Positions 20,467 through 31,017 of a DNA stretch of 64,000 bases are shown here, in pieces. The stretch covers positions 1,674,001 to 1,738,000 of the forward strand of contig JAMXDE010000015.1 of the NCBI GenBank assembly GCA_026770025.1, in the 5' to 3' direction. The stretch comes from Craspedostauros australis. Its lineage: Eukaryota; Bacillariophyta; Bacillariophyceae; Mastogloiales; Achnanthaceae. Each line of letters opens with the position of its first letter. Positions within the stretch are counted from its first letter, which is position 1. The notes below the pieces were generated by a model that was given only the letters and a program-made list of their open reading frames with translations, did not search any database and was not told the origin of the DNA. The translations under genes and the position numbers were made by a program.

Positions 20467-20984
20467 CCTGCCATCATCACCATTGCTTCTCTTGCCAACA
20501 CCACCTTCATTGCCATCACCATTGCCTTCTGTGACGGAATCATTCAGGTTGCTTCCCCATCCTCATCTTTGTTGCCATCACCAGCATCGTCCTTGACAAC
20601 AGCATCGCTGTGGGTAGCACCACCACCTTTGTTGCCATGGCGGCGACCATAGCCACTGACAATGCTATCCTGGGCATCATCATGGCTGTCTATGTCAATG
20701 CTGCCCCAATCAACACCACCGTCGCTGTCAGCATCATTGTGGCCATCGAATGCATGGCGGATAATGCCATGTCCGTCATGAAATAGGAGTAGTACCTTTG
20801 TGTGCAGTCTGGGGTAGCCGTCGTCAAAAATGGAATGGTTGATGTAGATCTTCATGAACAAGTTGAAAAACGCAGATGATAGTTGAATTGGATAGATCGC
20901 CCTGATTATTTTTTTGTCGATGGCATGGATGATACCAATGGAGGGTTGTTGACAAACGGGATTACGACGAGGACCACGTAGCAT
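20467..20984 (-). pseudogene. Unrecognised frame of the DNA transposon, 5' part
   Basis: 146 codons (20544-20984) followed by TGA, then the same frame reopens and would join the segment at 14282-14629 if the copia were removed. The last third is D/G/N-rich low complexity. No transposase motif is seen. Confidence 0.35.
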
Positions 20985-21372
20985 GTGACGAACAAGTCAA
21001 TTCGCATGCACAAGAAGCTGCAGGAGAATCAAGACAACCAAGCGCAGAAACCAGAGAATAGCGCAATGAAATGCCCATCATGAAAACATCAAGATAGTGA
21101 CGTTGCGATAGAAAGAAACGCTGACGAGGCGCATGTCGCCAAAATATAACCGTAATTAACCGAAAAGACACCATCGAAAATATTAAGTCACGAACAACCA
21201 AGACCCATTTCCGAAATTTGAGGAGGAAAAATAACACGGCGTTGTGCGTGGTAGATAGGGGCGTATAACTTTTGAAGCAAAGGTCGGATGAAGGCCATTT
21301 TTATATGGATAAGATCGCACGGTGGTCTAGATTTTGTTTTTATATGTCATTTTAAATTATACGAAAATCTGA

Positions 21373-21417
21373 GTCACGACTAGGCGCGACTGCACCTTCG
21401 TTCACTCAAGTGGGTCA
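21373..21417 (-). repeat. Right terminal inverted repeat of the DNA transposon
   Basis: Inverted match of 13333-13378. Ends CAAGTGGGTCA, followed by TA. Confidence 0.92.
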
Positions 21418-21419
21418 TA

Positions 21420-21597
21420 TCAGGTCGGATTGGACATCACATGTTTGCCGGGCAATGGCCAGACCGAATCTCTGATGTTCTCTCTAGTGTGTCCCTCTTA
21501 TGCCGAAAATCATGTGTCGGAGTAAAGCATCGTTTCAGCACATATCGGGACAGACTAATCAGAAAACGAATCAGGTGAATAAAGCATTGTGCTAATA
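21420..21597 (-). repeat. Element 2 left LTR, segment 3 of 3
   Basis: 178 bp matching 27623-27800. The internal region begins at 21598 with a CTCCCC polypurine-tract complement. Confidence 0.95.
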
Positions 21598-21622
21598 CTC
21601 CCCGAAACGTATCTTTTCGTAG

Positions 21623-24600
21623 TCACTTGATGTGGTTGGGATCGGTGTTGCCCTTCCAGAACAACAGTGGTTGGATGAGGTCCCAGAAAACCGATCGTGG
21701 AAGGAATTTCGTGAGGATGTCGGCGATGTTCTGGTTTCCCTTGATCTTGATGAAGTACATCGTCCCAGCGGCGATGGCCGATCGGACTCGGTGGTAGGCC
21801 AGTGCGTTGTGTCTCTTGGATAGTACACTGGTAGGGATGGTGGAGGATGTGACTACGCTCTGGTTGTCACCAAAGAGCCAGCTTGGGCCGTCCACTGGTA
21901 TTCCCATTTCGCACAGCATCAAGCGGATGGACATGATCTGTTCGGTTGCCAACCGTGCTGCCACGAATTCTGATCCGTAGGTGGCCGTCTCCACGGTGGA
22001 CTGTCGCTTCGAGAACCATTCGATGGGTGTTTGGTTGATGAGATGCACGATACCGGTTGCTGATTTCCCAGTCACCTTGCAGTGCATGAGATTCGCATCA
22101 ACGAAAGTCGTGGTACGTACAGGTTTGCCTTTGGCTGTTGGTGCATCCGCCGGCAGCTCCTCTCGGTTGGGTCCGTATACAGAGTACATCCATTCGTGCT
22201 GCGGGATATCGTAGTGTTCTTCATGGTCGGGGATTCCGGTTCGGAAGCGGATGGAGGCGTCTGGGTATTTGCGAAGGTACCCGTAGATGCGTTTCACTCT
22301 GTCCATGTGTCCTGCTCTTGGTGATGCACGGAAACGGGAGAGAGTCATTACTGCCACATGTATGTCGATCCTTCCCAGAGACACACACCATTGGAGTGCT
22401 CCGATCAACGACATGTACTTGGTTCGATCGATCTCCCCGAGCTCGGGTGTCGTATCGAGCTCAGGACTGTCGTCCTTGTCCATGGGGCAGCTGGTCTTGT
22501 TGGGTGGTCCGTCGAACATCTGTTCGTAGTTCGTGAGCATGCGTTTGATGTAGGAACGCGCGCTGATTTTCATTGTACCGTCGCTGTCTTTCCCAAAGTC
22601 TGCTCCTAGATGGTAGGAGATGGGACCGACACCCTTGAGCTTGTAGCCATACTGCGAAGTGAGAGTGTCGAAGAAGGAACGTGGGTCAGACATGACCGCC
22701 ATGAGATCGTCTACGTATACACATACGTATTCCCAGTGCGGACCTGCATCACGCATCCATACATCGGGGTCAGACCTGCACTGCTGGAAGCCCATGTCTC
22801 GGAGGGTATCTGCCAGCGCTTCGTGAAAGCGAGCTCCGGATGTCCGGAGGCCGTAGAGCGCCTTGACAATTGTGAGCATGTGGCCTGCGTGCTCCCCGAA
22901 CTCGTCGCCGGCTACGAAGCAGACCTTCTCCTTCGTGTATGCCTCCAGGTAGGCGTTTCCAATGTCGCCGACCATGGTCTTGAGTCCGTTCAGTTCGCCT
23001 GCGAGTAGGGCGATTCGTAGTGACTGCAAGCTGACAACTCCGGCGTAGGAGGAGTCCTTGCATGGATCTGTCAGGTGGCCACCTGCCACACATCGTGCTC
23101 GGTGTCGGAGGTCGTGCTTGACCGCGTAGACCCATTGCAGCCGGATCTGTTGGTATCCGTCTGGAACGGTCTTGGTCTTACCGAGCGATCGGAATGTCTC
23201 ATATCCGAAGAGCTGTTCCATCTCGGTACGTTCTGCATCTGCCCAGAGCGTGTTGCCATTGCGTTTGTCGAGGCGCACGGCTTCTTGGTGATTGCGTGGT
23301 ACTTGAACACCGAACTGGTAGATGGGTGCGTTGGTGTGCTTCTTGGCCTTGTTGATGGAGGTCTTGCGCTCCATTCGAGCCTGTCGGTTAGAGAGCTTCT
23401 TCAGCCGTTTCCATCCAGGCTGATCGAGCAATCCGTTCTTCCGGCCGTATGCCGCACATGATACAGGATCATCTTGCAACATGGTGGAGAGTGGTTCGGA
23501 TGTTGTCGATCCGTCATCCCATTGTACAATGACATTGTATCGGGACCCCTTGTAGGTCTTGGCGTTCGGAGCGAGAGGTCCTTCGTGTCCAATGATGCCT
23601 TGGAATCCCCATACTCCGTCTTTGTCGTCTTCGTTGCGTTCGAGCTGCTGTTCGATGATGTCGGACAGCTGGACGTAGGAGATGAGTTCGTTGGTGGCTC
23701 CATCGTCGAAGGCGAGCAACATCTTGATTCGCTGATGGTTCGCTGCATCTGCATCGTTGACGCGTTGGATGACTTCGGCCTTGACTCTTTGTCCGTCACG
23801 GTCGTACAGGAAGGTCTTGCCGATGAGATCCTCTGGTGTGAATCGAGGGATGGAGACTCTTGCCATGTCCGTCGTTCCAGGATCGGACTCCGCAGAAGCG
23901 AAAAGAACGGCGTCTCCGAGGGAATGGACAACTGGTTGCATTCCATCAGGCACTGGGACGTCGTCGTCAAGCTCCCCATCATCAGGTGGGTTCGTGTCCG
24001 AGCCGTCTTCCTCCCCAACGTCGGCCAGGGGAAAGTCGACACGCAGGTTGCGGGAGCCGTGCTCGTCGGCTGCACGGATCGAGGATCGTGGGAGTAGCTG
24101 TTGGGTGTCATCGTCCAACACCCAGAAGGTCAGCTCGTCACCCTTGTGGAGGCAGGGTCCAGCCCATCTCCCCTTTCGTTCTTTGGACTGGCTGGGAAAG
24201 CCAGGTTTCTCCACGCGGTAGTACACCGGTTGCCACCATCGGTAGGCAAGGAACTTGCTCACATCGGGACGGTGTCCGTAGGCTGCCTGCATCGGCGTGA
24301 CGTTACCTGCCGTGCGCTGAGCCAAGTGGTTGAAGAGCACAATGACATACATGGTGCATATGAGCCAGAAGCGAGCAGGTGTGCCCGTCCTGTCCATGAT
24401 GCCGTTCGTCATGCGCTTGATGTCTTGGATACGCCTCTCTGCGGCGTTCTGGTGTTGGTGCTCCGGTTCGCTCTGATGATCAGCGATGGAGTACTGTCGG
24501 AGGATGTCTTGCACCTTGAATCCGATCTCGGATTTCGCGTTGTCGGACATCAGGAGGTCAGGAGCTCCGTGACGCCGGATGAAGTCTTGGAGAGTGGAAG

Positions 24601-27013
24601 CGACTTGCTTCTCCGATGTCATGGGGAATCCTGCGGTGAAGCGAGAATCCACGGCCACGTATACTTGCATCATCGTGCTGCCACCATGGCCTGGCACACC
24701 ATCGTCGTGTGCAGGTGTGTCAGAGAACAACGTGTCCATGGCAACGGTCTCATGGAGCCTGTCCACGTTCGCGGCAGGGAATCTGGTCTTGAAGTGCTTC
24801 CTCATGGTGAACCGCTCGGAGGTGCGGTACCATTGGGACGTGCACTTGAGAGTGTCTTGGACTCTTCTGGCCGGGATCCATCCGAAGTACGGACGGAGGG
24901 CCTCATAGTCGATCTTCGGCTTCACGCGAGTGATAGCGCCCTGCTTTGGGGCACCAGTCTCACTGGTGAACACTTCGATGGAGTCCGGTGAGTGGACGCC
25001 GTCGTCTGGGGCACCATCGGAGGTCCCGTCCAGCAAAGTGAACTCGTGGTCGAGAGTGGATGGGTCCCACTCTTCGTCGGCAGTGAAGTCCACGTGAGGG
25101 TACATGTCAATCTCCTTGCGTGTGGGAGGCCTCATGTCCATGTAGGACAGGCCCTGTCGGATGGAGAGAGGTATCACATGCCCATCAGGCACGACGATTG
25201 TCTGTCTCCCTCCGGGGAGTTCGCGAGGACGCTCGTTGACATCGAGACCGAAGGCACCGAGCTGATTCGTCGAGTGAATCGTCTTGCCCTTGCCATAGAG
25301 GGCGTATTGGTGGAACTTCGCGATGACAGGTCCCTCGGTGGACATGACGAGTCCAGCAACTGTTCCGATGTCCAGGTTGACGATTGCGGTTTCTCCAATT
25401 CCGCTGATGTCGGCGGTATGGTTGGTACGGCTGATGATAGTCACATCATCGCCTGCCAATCCTCCATTCGCACCGCTGTCGATCAGGGAACCGGACTTCG
25501 CAACATCGGTCTTGTTGAAGCTGTATTGCAGGACTGTGGCCTGGACAGCACGGTAGATCTTGCCCTGGATGGTGATTTCGTCGGAAGTGTTGGCGTTGGT
25601 CGTGGCATTGGCCAACATGCGCTTGATGGCATCGCCAGGAAGGTCGTCAGAACCGGCGTTGCCGGAGGTTGAGGTGGACTTGGTTTGCCCACCACCCCCA
25701 TTGCCAGCGGTGGATGTCTTGTTGGCCTGTCTGTTCGATGCATCCCTGGTGTACTTGGGGTCCCAAGTACCCTTGGACTGCATGTGGGCTTTCTTCTGAT
25801 CCCAGGTCATTTGTTTCCATTCGTTGTCTGGGATTCGCTTGTTCGTGTTCTTGTTCTTGGATTGGTTGGTCTTCTTCTCGTTGTTACTTGCTTCCTTGCT
25901 TGTGTTGTTGACCCTACGCTTGGTCTTGTTGCGTGGAACACGGAGGTCGTTGCGCTGTGCGGATCTTCGAACAACGCCAAGGAAGGCATCGAAGTCCAAC
26001 CTGAAGTTGGTCTTTCCTGTTGCCAACGCCAAGTTGCTCTGGAGAGCATCGGCGTCGTCAAGGGAACGGAAGAGGTCAGCATCAGGGGTGATGGCCTCCT
26101 TGAGCCACTGGAGCTTCCAGTCCTCAGAGACAGGTGCATCCTGGATCTCTTCGAGGTCGTTGATCTTGCTGAGCCAGCTGTTCACGAAGGCTTCGCGGCT
26201 GCCGTTCCAGGAGTGGTTCAGCTTGAGGTTTCGGATCTCCTCCTGGATCAGTTGGGCCTTGTTGGCTGCGGCCACTCCGGTCGCGTACTCCTCACGGAGC
26301 ATGGTATACACCCCATGGCCATTCTCGTCATCGGCGTATGCCTGGAGACAGTTGCGGCTCTTCGTGGTCCTGAGGCAGTGGGTCAAGACGTAGAAGAGGA
26401 AGGTGCGCTGTTTGTCGAACAGCTCAGACTCATCTTGGGTCGGGAGGTACTCGGTGTCCACGACGTTCTTCACACCGTGCGCTGCAGCGGTGGCTCGGAG
26501 ACGTCGGTCGAAGACCATGAACTGGTCATCGCTCTTCAGGATTGGATAGTCGCTGAGATTCCGCTTGATGCCCTTGTCGAAGGCAGCGGCTCCATCAGAG
26601 ACATGTTCAGGAGGTGGTGGTGGTGTCACCATGGACGACATGGTGGGTTCGGGTGTCGGTGTGGAGGCATCCATGCGCTTCTTGAGTTCGGTTCTCATGA
26701 AGCTCTGGAGCCTCGCAGCATTCAGGTTAAGCCAGACAGAGTCGCCGTCGTCAGCTTGCGCGTCATACCACATTGGGAGTGCGAAGATCTTGCGAATGTG
26801 CAACGCAGTCAATCGACATGAGTATGGGTCTCCCGAGGTGGGAGTGATGTCGCGATGAAGACCGTCGAGGTCTTCCTTGGTGAGGAAGGTGAGGTCGTCA
26901 ACATTCTCCACCGCTGCGTCGATGATAACGTGGCGATGGTCGGAGTCGTCGGAGATACCCACGGCCTTGAGGACGTGGTTCAGTACGGTGATGGGGTCGG
27001 TGGGTTCTGTCAT
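21623..27013 (-). CDS. Copia Gag-Pol polyprotein of element 2 (1796 aa)
   Basis: One uninterrupted frame. The frame extends to 27229 only through a GTG, so I take the first ATG (27013, MTEPTDPI). Gag (about 1-450) is related to that of element 1 and also lacks a CCHC knuckle. Protease IDSGANGG is near 509. Integrase acidic residues lie in MDTLF (about 758), MSDNAK (about 823) and AERRI (about 858). Reverse transcriptase has GDIGNAYLEA and YVDDL (about 1434). RNase H has FVDAN (about 1639), YGSEF and FGDNQ. All catalytic motifs are present and the LTRs match, so the protein may be functional, although the insertions in its 3' LTR probably disable this copy as a unit. Confidence 0.95.
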   Translation of the reverse strand: MTEPTDPITVLNHVLKAVGISDDSDHRHVIIDAAVENVDDLTFLTKEDLDGLHRDITPTSGDPYSCRLTALHIRKIFALPMWYDAQADDGDSVWLNLNAARLQSFMRTELKKRMDASTPTPEPTMSSMVTPPPPPEHVSDGAAAFDKGIKRNLSDYPILKSDDQFMVFDRRLRATAAAHGVKNVVDTEYLPTQDESELFDKQRTFLFYVLTHCLRTTKSRNCLQAYADDENGHGVYTMLREEYATGVAAANKAQLIQEEIRNLKLNHSWNGSREAFVNSWLSKINDLEEIQDAPVSEDWKLQWLKEAITPDADLFRSLDDADALQSNLALATGKTNFRLDFDAFLGVVRRSAQRNDLRVPRNKTKRRVNNTSKEASNNEKKTNQSKNKNTNKRIPDNEWKQMTWDQKKAHMQSKGTWDPKYTRDASNRQANKTSTAGNGGGGQTKSTSTSGNAGSDDLPGDAIKRMLANATTNANTSDEITIQGKIYRAVQATVLQYSFNKTDVAKSGSLIDSGANGGLAGDDVTIISRTNHTADISGIGETAIVNLDIGTVAGLVMSTEGPVIAKFHQYALYGKGKTIHSTNQLGAFGLDVNERPRELPGGRQTIVVPDGHVIPLSIRQGLSYMDMRPPTRKEIDMYPHVDFTADEEWDPSTLDHEFTLLDGTSDGAPDDGVHSPDSIEVFTSETGAPKQGAITRVKPKIDYEALRPYFGWIPARRVQDTLKCTSQWYRTSERFTMRKHFKTRFPAANVDRLHETVAMDTLFSDTPAHDDGVPGHGGSTMMQVYVAVDSRFTAGFPMTSEKQVASTLQDFIRRHGAPDLLMSDNAKSEIGFKVQDILRQYSIADHQSEPEHQHQNAAERRIQDIKRMTNGIMDRTGTPARFWLICTMYVIVLFNHLAQRTAGNVTPMQAAYGHRPDVSKFLAYRWWQPVYYRVEKPGFPSQSKERKGRWAGPCLHKGDELTFWVLDDDTQQLLPRSSIRAADEHGSRNLRVDFPLADVGEEDGSDTNPPDDGELDDDVPVPDGMQPVVHSLGDAVLFASAESDPGTTDMARVSIPRFTPEDLIGKTFLYDRDGQRVKAEVIQRVNDADAANHQRIKMLLAFDDGATNELISYVQLSDIIEQQLERNEDDKDGVWGFQGIIGHEGPLAPNAKTYKGSRYNVIVQWDDGSTTSEPLSTMLQDDPVSCAAYGRKNGLLDQPGWKRLKKLSNRQARMERKTSINKAKKHTNAPIYQFGVQVPRNHQEAVRLDKRNGNTLWADAERTEMEQLFGYETFRSLGKTKTVPDGYQQIRLQWVYAVKHDLRHRARCVAGGHLTDPCKDSSYAGVVSLQSLRIALLAGELNGLKTMVGDIGNAYLEAYTKEKVCFVAGDEFGEHAGHMLTIVKALYGLRTSGARFHEALADTLRDMGFQQCRSDPDVWMRDAGPHWEYVCVYVDDLMAVMSDPRSFFDTLTSQYGYKLKGVGPISYHLGADFGKDSDGTMKISARSYIKRMLTNYEQMFDGPPNKTSCPMDKDDSPELDTTPELGEIDRTKYMSLIGALQWCVSLGRIDIHVAVMTLSRFRASPRAGHMDRVKRIYGYLRKYPDASIRFRTGIPDHEEHYDIPQHEWMYSVYGPNREELPADAPTAKGKPVRTTTFVDANLMHCKVTGKSATGIVHLINQTPIEWFSKRQSTVETATYGSEFVAARLATEQIMSIRLMLCEMGIPVDGPSWLFGDNQSVVTSSTIPTSVLSKRHNALAYHRVRSAIAAGTMYFIKIKGNQNIADILTKFLPRSVFWDLIQPLLFWKGNTDPNHIK

Positions 27014-27015
27014 CT

Positions 27016-27117
27016 TGTTCGGTTCGTCACAGAGAAGCGGATACGCTGTGCTCGGTGTGTTCAGTTTGTTCGGTTCGTCACGGAGAAGCGGATACGCTGT
27101 GCTCGGTGTGTTCAGTT
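27016..27117 (-). repeat. 51-bp tandem duplication in the element 2 leader
   Basis: Two nearly identical 51-bp units just upstream of the ATG at 27013. The unit is a multiple of three and both copies are open in the Gag frame. Confidence 0.85.
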
Positions 27118-27253
27118 TGCGCTGCCTTGGGAGGCTCTTGTTGTTGTTTGGTTCCTGCTTCACGTCGTCACGTGATGCAATCGGTTCGGTGCTGATGGGA
27201 TCAGCTCGGTGGTTTGGAGGGGGGTTCACTCAGTCAGGTCAGGACGTAGTGCT

Positions 27254-27267
27254 TGCGACAGTTAATC
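27254..27267 (-). promoter_or_regulatory. Element 2 primer-binding site
   Basis: The plus strand reads TGCGACAGTTAATC next to the 5' LTR: the element 1 site with one change (T to A) in the loop. Same half-tRNA register. Confidence 0.6.
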
Positions 27268-27800
27268 TGTTATCTCGTTATCGTACACAGCGAAATCACA
27301 CGAGTCCTTCAAGAGAGATCAAGTCTTTCAGGACGAGGGTGACAAGCTGGTGAGTGAAGACACTGTTTGGGTTGAGTGACTTCTGGTCTTATGTTATCTT
27401 CATTGAGTTGTATCTCATGTTGCTGTCTTCAAGGTCAGTTCTCAGTCATTGCACCTCGAATCCGATCTTGTTCTGATGTGGAGATGACCCATGATGTGGC
27501 GATGATGTCTTCTGTGTCAACGTCACTCGTCACTGTTCCATGGCTCTGTCGATTCCACATTCCATTGATGATGCTTGAGGTTGTCGAGTGTGTTGTCATT
27601 TCAGGTTTAGTTGGGAAGTATATCAGGTCGGATTGGACATCACATGTTTGCCGGGCAATGGCCAGACCGAATCTCTGATGTTCTCTCTAGTGTGTCCCTC
27701 TTATGCCGAAAATCATGTGTCGGAGTAAAGCATCGTTTCAGCACATATCGGGACAGACTAATCAGAAAACGAATCAGGTGAATAAAGCATTGTGCTAATA
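27268..27800 (-). repeat. Element 2 5' LTR, intact
   Basis: 533 bp. It preserves the unoccupied targets of element 1 (GTTTG, 27365-27369) and of the DNA transposon (TA, 27621-27622). Confidence 0.96.
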
Positions 27801-27805
27801 GTAGG

Positions 27806-28454
27806 CATCTGTCGCGGTGGCGACACAGGGCGTCCTGTTGTTCTTAGATGCTTCTCTCCTCATTCATCATGCTCTGTTCTTGCTTCCTTGTCTTGGCATC
27901 GTTGTTGCTTGCCTCTGCATCGTCGTAGCTGTCTATGCTCGCATGGTAGGAATCTGCAGTCCTGAGTACTTGCCTATCATCTGCTTTCGCTGTTGATCTC
28001 ATGACGCCATCGTCCCACGATCGATGTCAGCCTTGGTGATGTTCCAAACCTGCGGCTGTTCTGATCCTTTCCGATGTTCCAAACCTGCAGATGTTCTTGT
28101 CCGCAGGAGAGGCATGTGCTGTCCTCTGAAGAAGGTGCGTCACTTGCCCATGGACATGTTGTTCTGATCGACGTCGTCGTCTGGATGGTTGCCACGGTCG
28201 GCGTGGTATCGGGACCTCCTGATCCGCCGTGGGTGTCTTCCTTACATTACCAGAAGACAGGCTATCCTCCTCGCGGTTATACAGGTATCAATCGCGTCCG
28301 TATCCTTAGTCATAGTCATAATGACATGGTATACAAAGGTGTGACAAATAGTCTCCGAACATGTGACGAATAATATTCAAAGCTGTGACGAATAATATTG
28401 GGAGGTGCGGCAATCACGGGTATTCCGACAAAGTCGTACCCTCAATTCCTAACA
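27806..28454. repeat. Solo LTR A, right piece
   Basis: Continues the LTR begun at 5660 and ends CCTAACA, followed by the second ATGATA (28455-28460). Whole length is about 767 bp. No internal retroelement sequence remains, so it is a solo LTR left by recombination between two LTRs. Confidence 0.85.
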
Positions 28455-28460
28455 ATGATA

Positions 28461-28830
28461 CTCGTCAGTAATTAAATGTGGACTATGTCACAGTAGTGTG
28501 AAGGGTGTTGACGGATCGTATTAGCACAACGAGTTGAAGTTCATCTAAAGAACAGACTACTTCCACTTAGTGTGTCCAGTGTCGCACCATGAAATTGTTT
28601 TTGGCGCGTCAATTATGGCGCGAAACCTTCCGTCAACAAATACGGAAAATCCTCCTTCCCTCTTCCTTCCACACTCATTTCTGAAGCATTGTTGACTCAA
28701 AACCACTCGATCCGCTGGACTCAATACACTCCGGGAAATATGCTCCTCTGAATCCTTGTGTCACAGCTAATCTCGATTCCATTGTCAGCCATGCCAGCTA
28801 ACAACTCTACACGACAACAACAAGGAGATT
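28461..28830. other. Flank of the LRR copy 1 locus, no gene
   Basis: The first 70 or so bases continue the upstream region shared with copy 2 (45411-45470). The rest is unique and I see no gene. Confidence 0.6.
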
Positions 28831-29521
28831 TGTTGAGAAATCCGGGTAACCCAGCCTTATTAGTTGTATCTGATTACCTATTCCTGTTGTTGCATTCTCA
28901 GAACTGTGAGCATAACATCTCCATCTCTTTCAATTCCATTTGCCATAGCATGCATAATCCATGGTAGTATCATGAGATTCTGCTGTATTCATCATGTCAT
29001 GCAGCAGGGACTTCATGTACATTTCATCATGCATCTCATCATGCACTTCATCGTGTATTTCGTTTCGCCCTACATTCTTGCAGTACGAGTCTGCAGCCGT
29101 GCATCCATCTTGTCACAGGTTTTGTCTCGAAACCCGTGACACTTTTGAATCTTTCTGATGTTCCAAACCTGCGGCTATTCTTGTCCGCAAGAGGGCACGT
29201 GCTTCGTTTCTCCTGATGGGGTGATCACAGACCTGCTGGTCATCGATGTTTCTCCCATGACGTCGTCGTTTGATCTGTCGCATCATCATGTTTGATGTTG
29301 GGACATTCTGTCTTGCGTTGTCATGGTTTTTCTTGTTTGAGGAGGACAGGCTTGTTTTCTTGTTACGACTGAGATCAGTCACGTTTATCTTGAGTCACGG
29401 GGTCGAGTCACGTATGTGATGAGTCTCGGGTTTGAGTCACGTATGTGAGTCACGGATGATGTTATTGGGAGGTGCGGCAATCATGGGTATCTTGGTAAAA
29501 GCGTACCCTCGATTCCTGACG
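28831..29521. repeat. LTR B, diverged relative of solo LTR A
   Basis: Begins TGTTGAG and ends CGATTCCTGACG. It shares GGGAGGTGCGGCAATCA near its end and a GATGTTCCAAACCTGC motif with LTR A. No target duplication is visible, and it abuts a copia pol fragment directly. Confidence 0.65.
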
Positions 29522-31016
29522 CGGATGGTCCTTGTTCCACATGGGAACATGCTGGTCATGGAGTGTTCCATGCTGCTGCTCAACATTATCCATCGCGTTT
29601 GCAATGTATTTGTCACATCCAACGCTCCGTTTGTCTTTCGCATTCCTGGAATCGTTGTTGCCCAGATAGTATTTGGGCGGTCCAATGTCTTTGATGGTGT
29701 AGACTTGCTGGATGGCCTTCATGTATTGGTCTGGTTCTTTTGCCACGATCTTGAAGTCATCAACATGCATGCATATGTAGTCATACCCAGTGTCGCCCCT
29801 CCACTTGATCCATACATCCTGGTCATGCCGTGATGGAGAGAACCCCATGGATGAGAGTGTATTTGCGAAGTGAGCATGGAATCTATGCACGCTCGATCAG
29901 AGTCCACAACACCTCCCTGAGTACGATTGTCTGACCCTCTCTGTGATCGAACTCTTTTCCTGCCCTCATGTACATCTTCTCGTTGATGTAGGCATTGACA
30001 AATGCATTCCCCACGTCGCCGCAGAGTTGCTTCAGCTTGTTTGCATCCGCAATGACATCGAGTATCCATACACTGGTTGATTTGATCGTGGACGAGTATA
30101 CTCTGATATTGTCAGCAAGTTCGATGAGGTGACCACCGGCTACCAGCCGCCCCTTGCGCCGCAGATCCTGTTTCACAGCAAAGATGAGCCAGAGCTTGGT
30201 GCTCTGGTAGTACGATGAAGGTCGGTGAGTGGATGGATGGAATTCAAAGCAATCGAGGTCGATCAGAGCGTCGATCTCTTTCTTTGCTGCGTCCTTCCAC
30301 AATGTGTTGCCATTGGCTTCGTCACGTTGGAGAGCGTGTCACATGTTGCATGGCACTTCTACACCGTATTGGAATACTGTAGCGAATAAGTCCTTTTTTT
30401 GGCTTCTTCTTTCCTGGTCGTATGCGCCTCAGGATGGCGATGCTGTTGTTGTCGTCGACTGTGAAGATGTGCGTGCGCTCGATTCGTCGCATGCGTCTGC
30501 GTATCGCGCGAACAGCGTGCTTTGCCCATTTCAGTATTGTTGTTGACTGTCGATTGTGCCTGTCATGCCGTTTTGGCTCGTTGGCAATGATGTATCGCGC
30601 CACGAGCTCGGGATGGTTTGCCCTCAGGATGTCGTATTGGAACCATTGAGTTTCATCGTTGTCCCATTTCACATTGAGATGGAGATGTCCGTCTTGGAAT
30701 GAGTGGCCTGCTATGGATGTAATTGCTGGATCGTTGTATCGTCTTTTGCAATCTGATTTTGGAACATCTAATCATCCTCGCGCTCAGCCAGAGTGTCGAT
30801 ACGCCCCTGAATCCGCTGCTGGGGAGGATCTGGAATCCTCACTGCTTCATAGTCATTGGATTCTCTCAAGATGTCCGCAGTTGAGAGCTTGTCTTCCCCT
30901 TTGCCGTCGGATATCATGCTTGTAGGCCCGCTGTTGCGGTTGTCGTCATCATCAATGATGACGTTCTGCTGGCCGAACCATCAATCGTCATGCGGAACAG
31001 CATTGTCGTTGACCAC
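29522..31016 (-). pseudogene. Copia pol fragment related to element 3
   Basis: About 1.5 kb matching element 3 positions about 15635-17134. On the minus strand it contains the integrase C-terminal tail, then reverse transcriptase with GDVGNAFVNA (the first catalytic aspartate kept, unlike element 3) and HVDDF. Several frameshifts separate frames at 30914-31204, 30322-30672, 29883-30302 and 29462-29890. Protease, Gag, RNase H and LTRs are missing. It is a truncated relic between LTR B and an LTR stub. Confidence 0.85.
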
Positions 31017-31017
31017 T

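Larger units (their letters stand above)
13333..21417. mobile_element. TA-flanked DNA transposon carrying copia element 3
   Basis: Terminal inverted repeats of about 45 bp (13333-13378 and 21373-21417; TGACCCACT...) with roughly four mismatches. TA is duplicated at 13331-13332 and 21418-21419, and the unoccupied site is seen at 27621-27622. Without its copia passenger it would be about 2.2 kb. The TA target and size fit the Tc1/mariner group, but I could not recognise a DDE transposase, so the superfamily is inferred. Remnant frames on the minus strand flank the copia. It interrupts the left LTR of element 2. Confidence 0.88.
5778..27800 (-). mobile_element. Ty1/copia element 2, interrupted by two later insertions
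   Basis: LTR to LTR, with perfect 5-bp target duplication GTAGG at 5773-5777 and 27801-27805. The right LTR is intact (27268-27800, 533 bp). The left LTR is split into 5778-5879, 13080-13332 and 21420-21597, which sum to exactly 533 bp once element 1, the DNA transposon and one copy of each target duplication are removed. By eye the pieces match the right LTR base for base, so the element is young. It sits inside solo LTR A. The internal region (21598-27267) holds one long polyprotein on the minus strand. Confidence 0.95.

Noticed and set aside
25685..26821. 378-codon plus-strand frame opposite the element 2 Gag region
   Set aside because: Antisense shadow, same reasoning.
5778..28454. Interpretation as one complex element or an assembly collapse
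   Set aside because: Perfect target duplications and exact addition of LTR segment lengths support sequential insertions.
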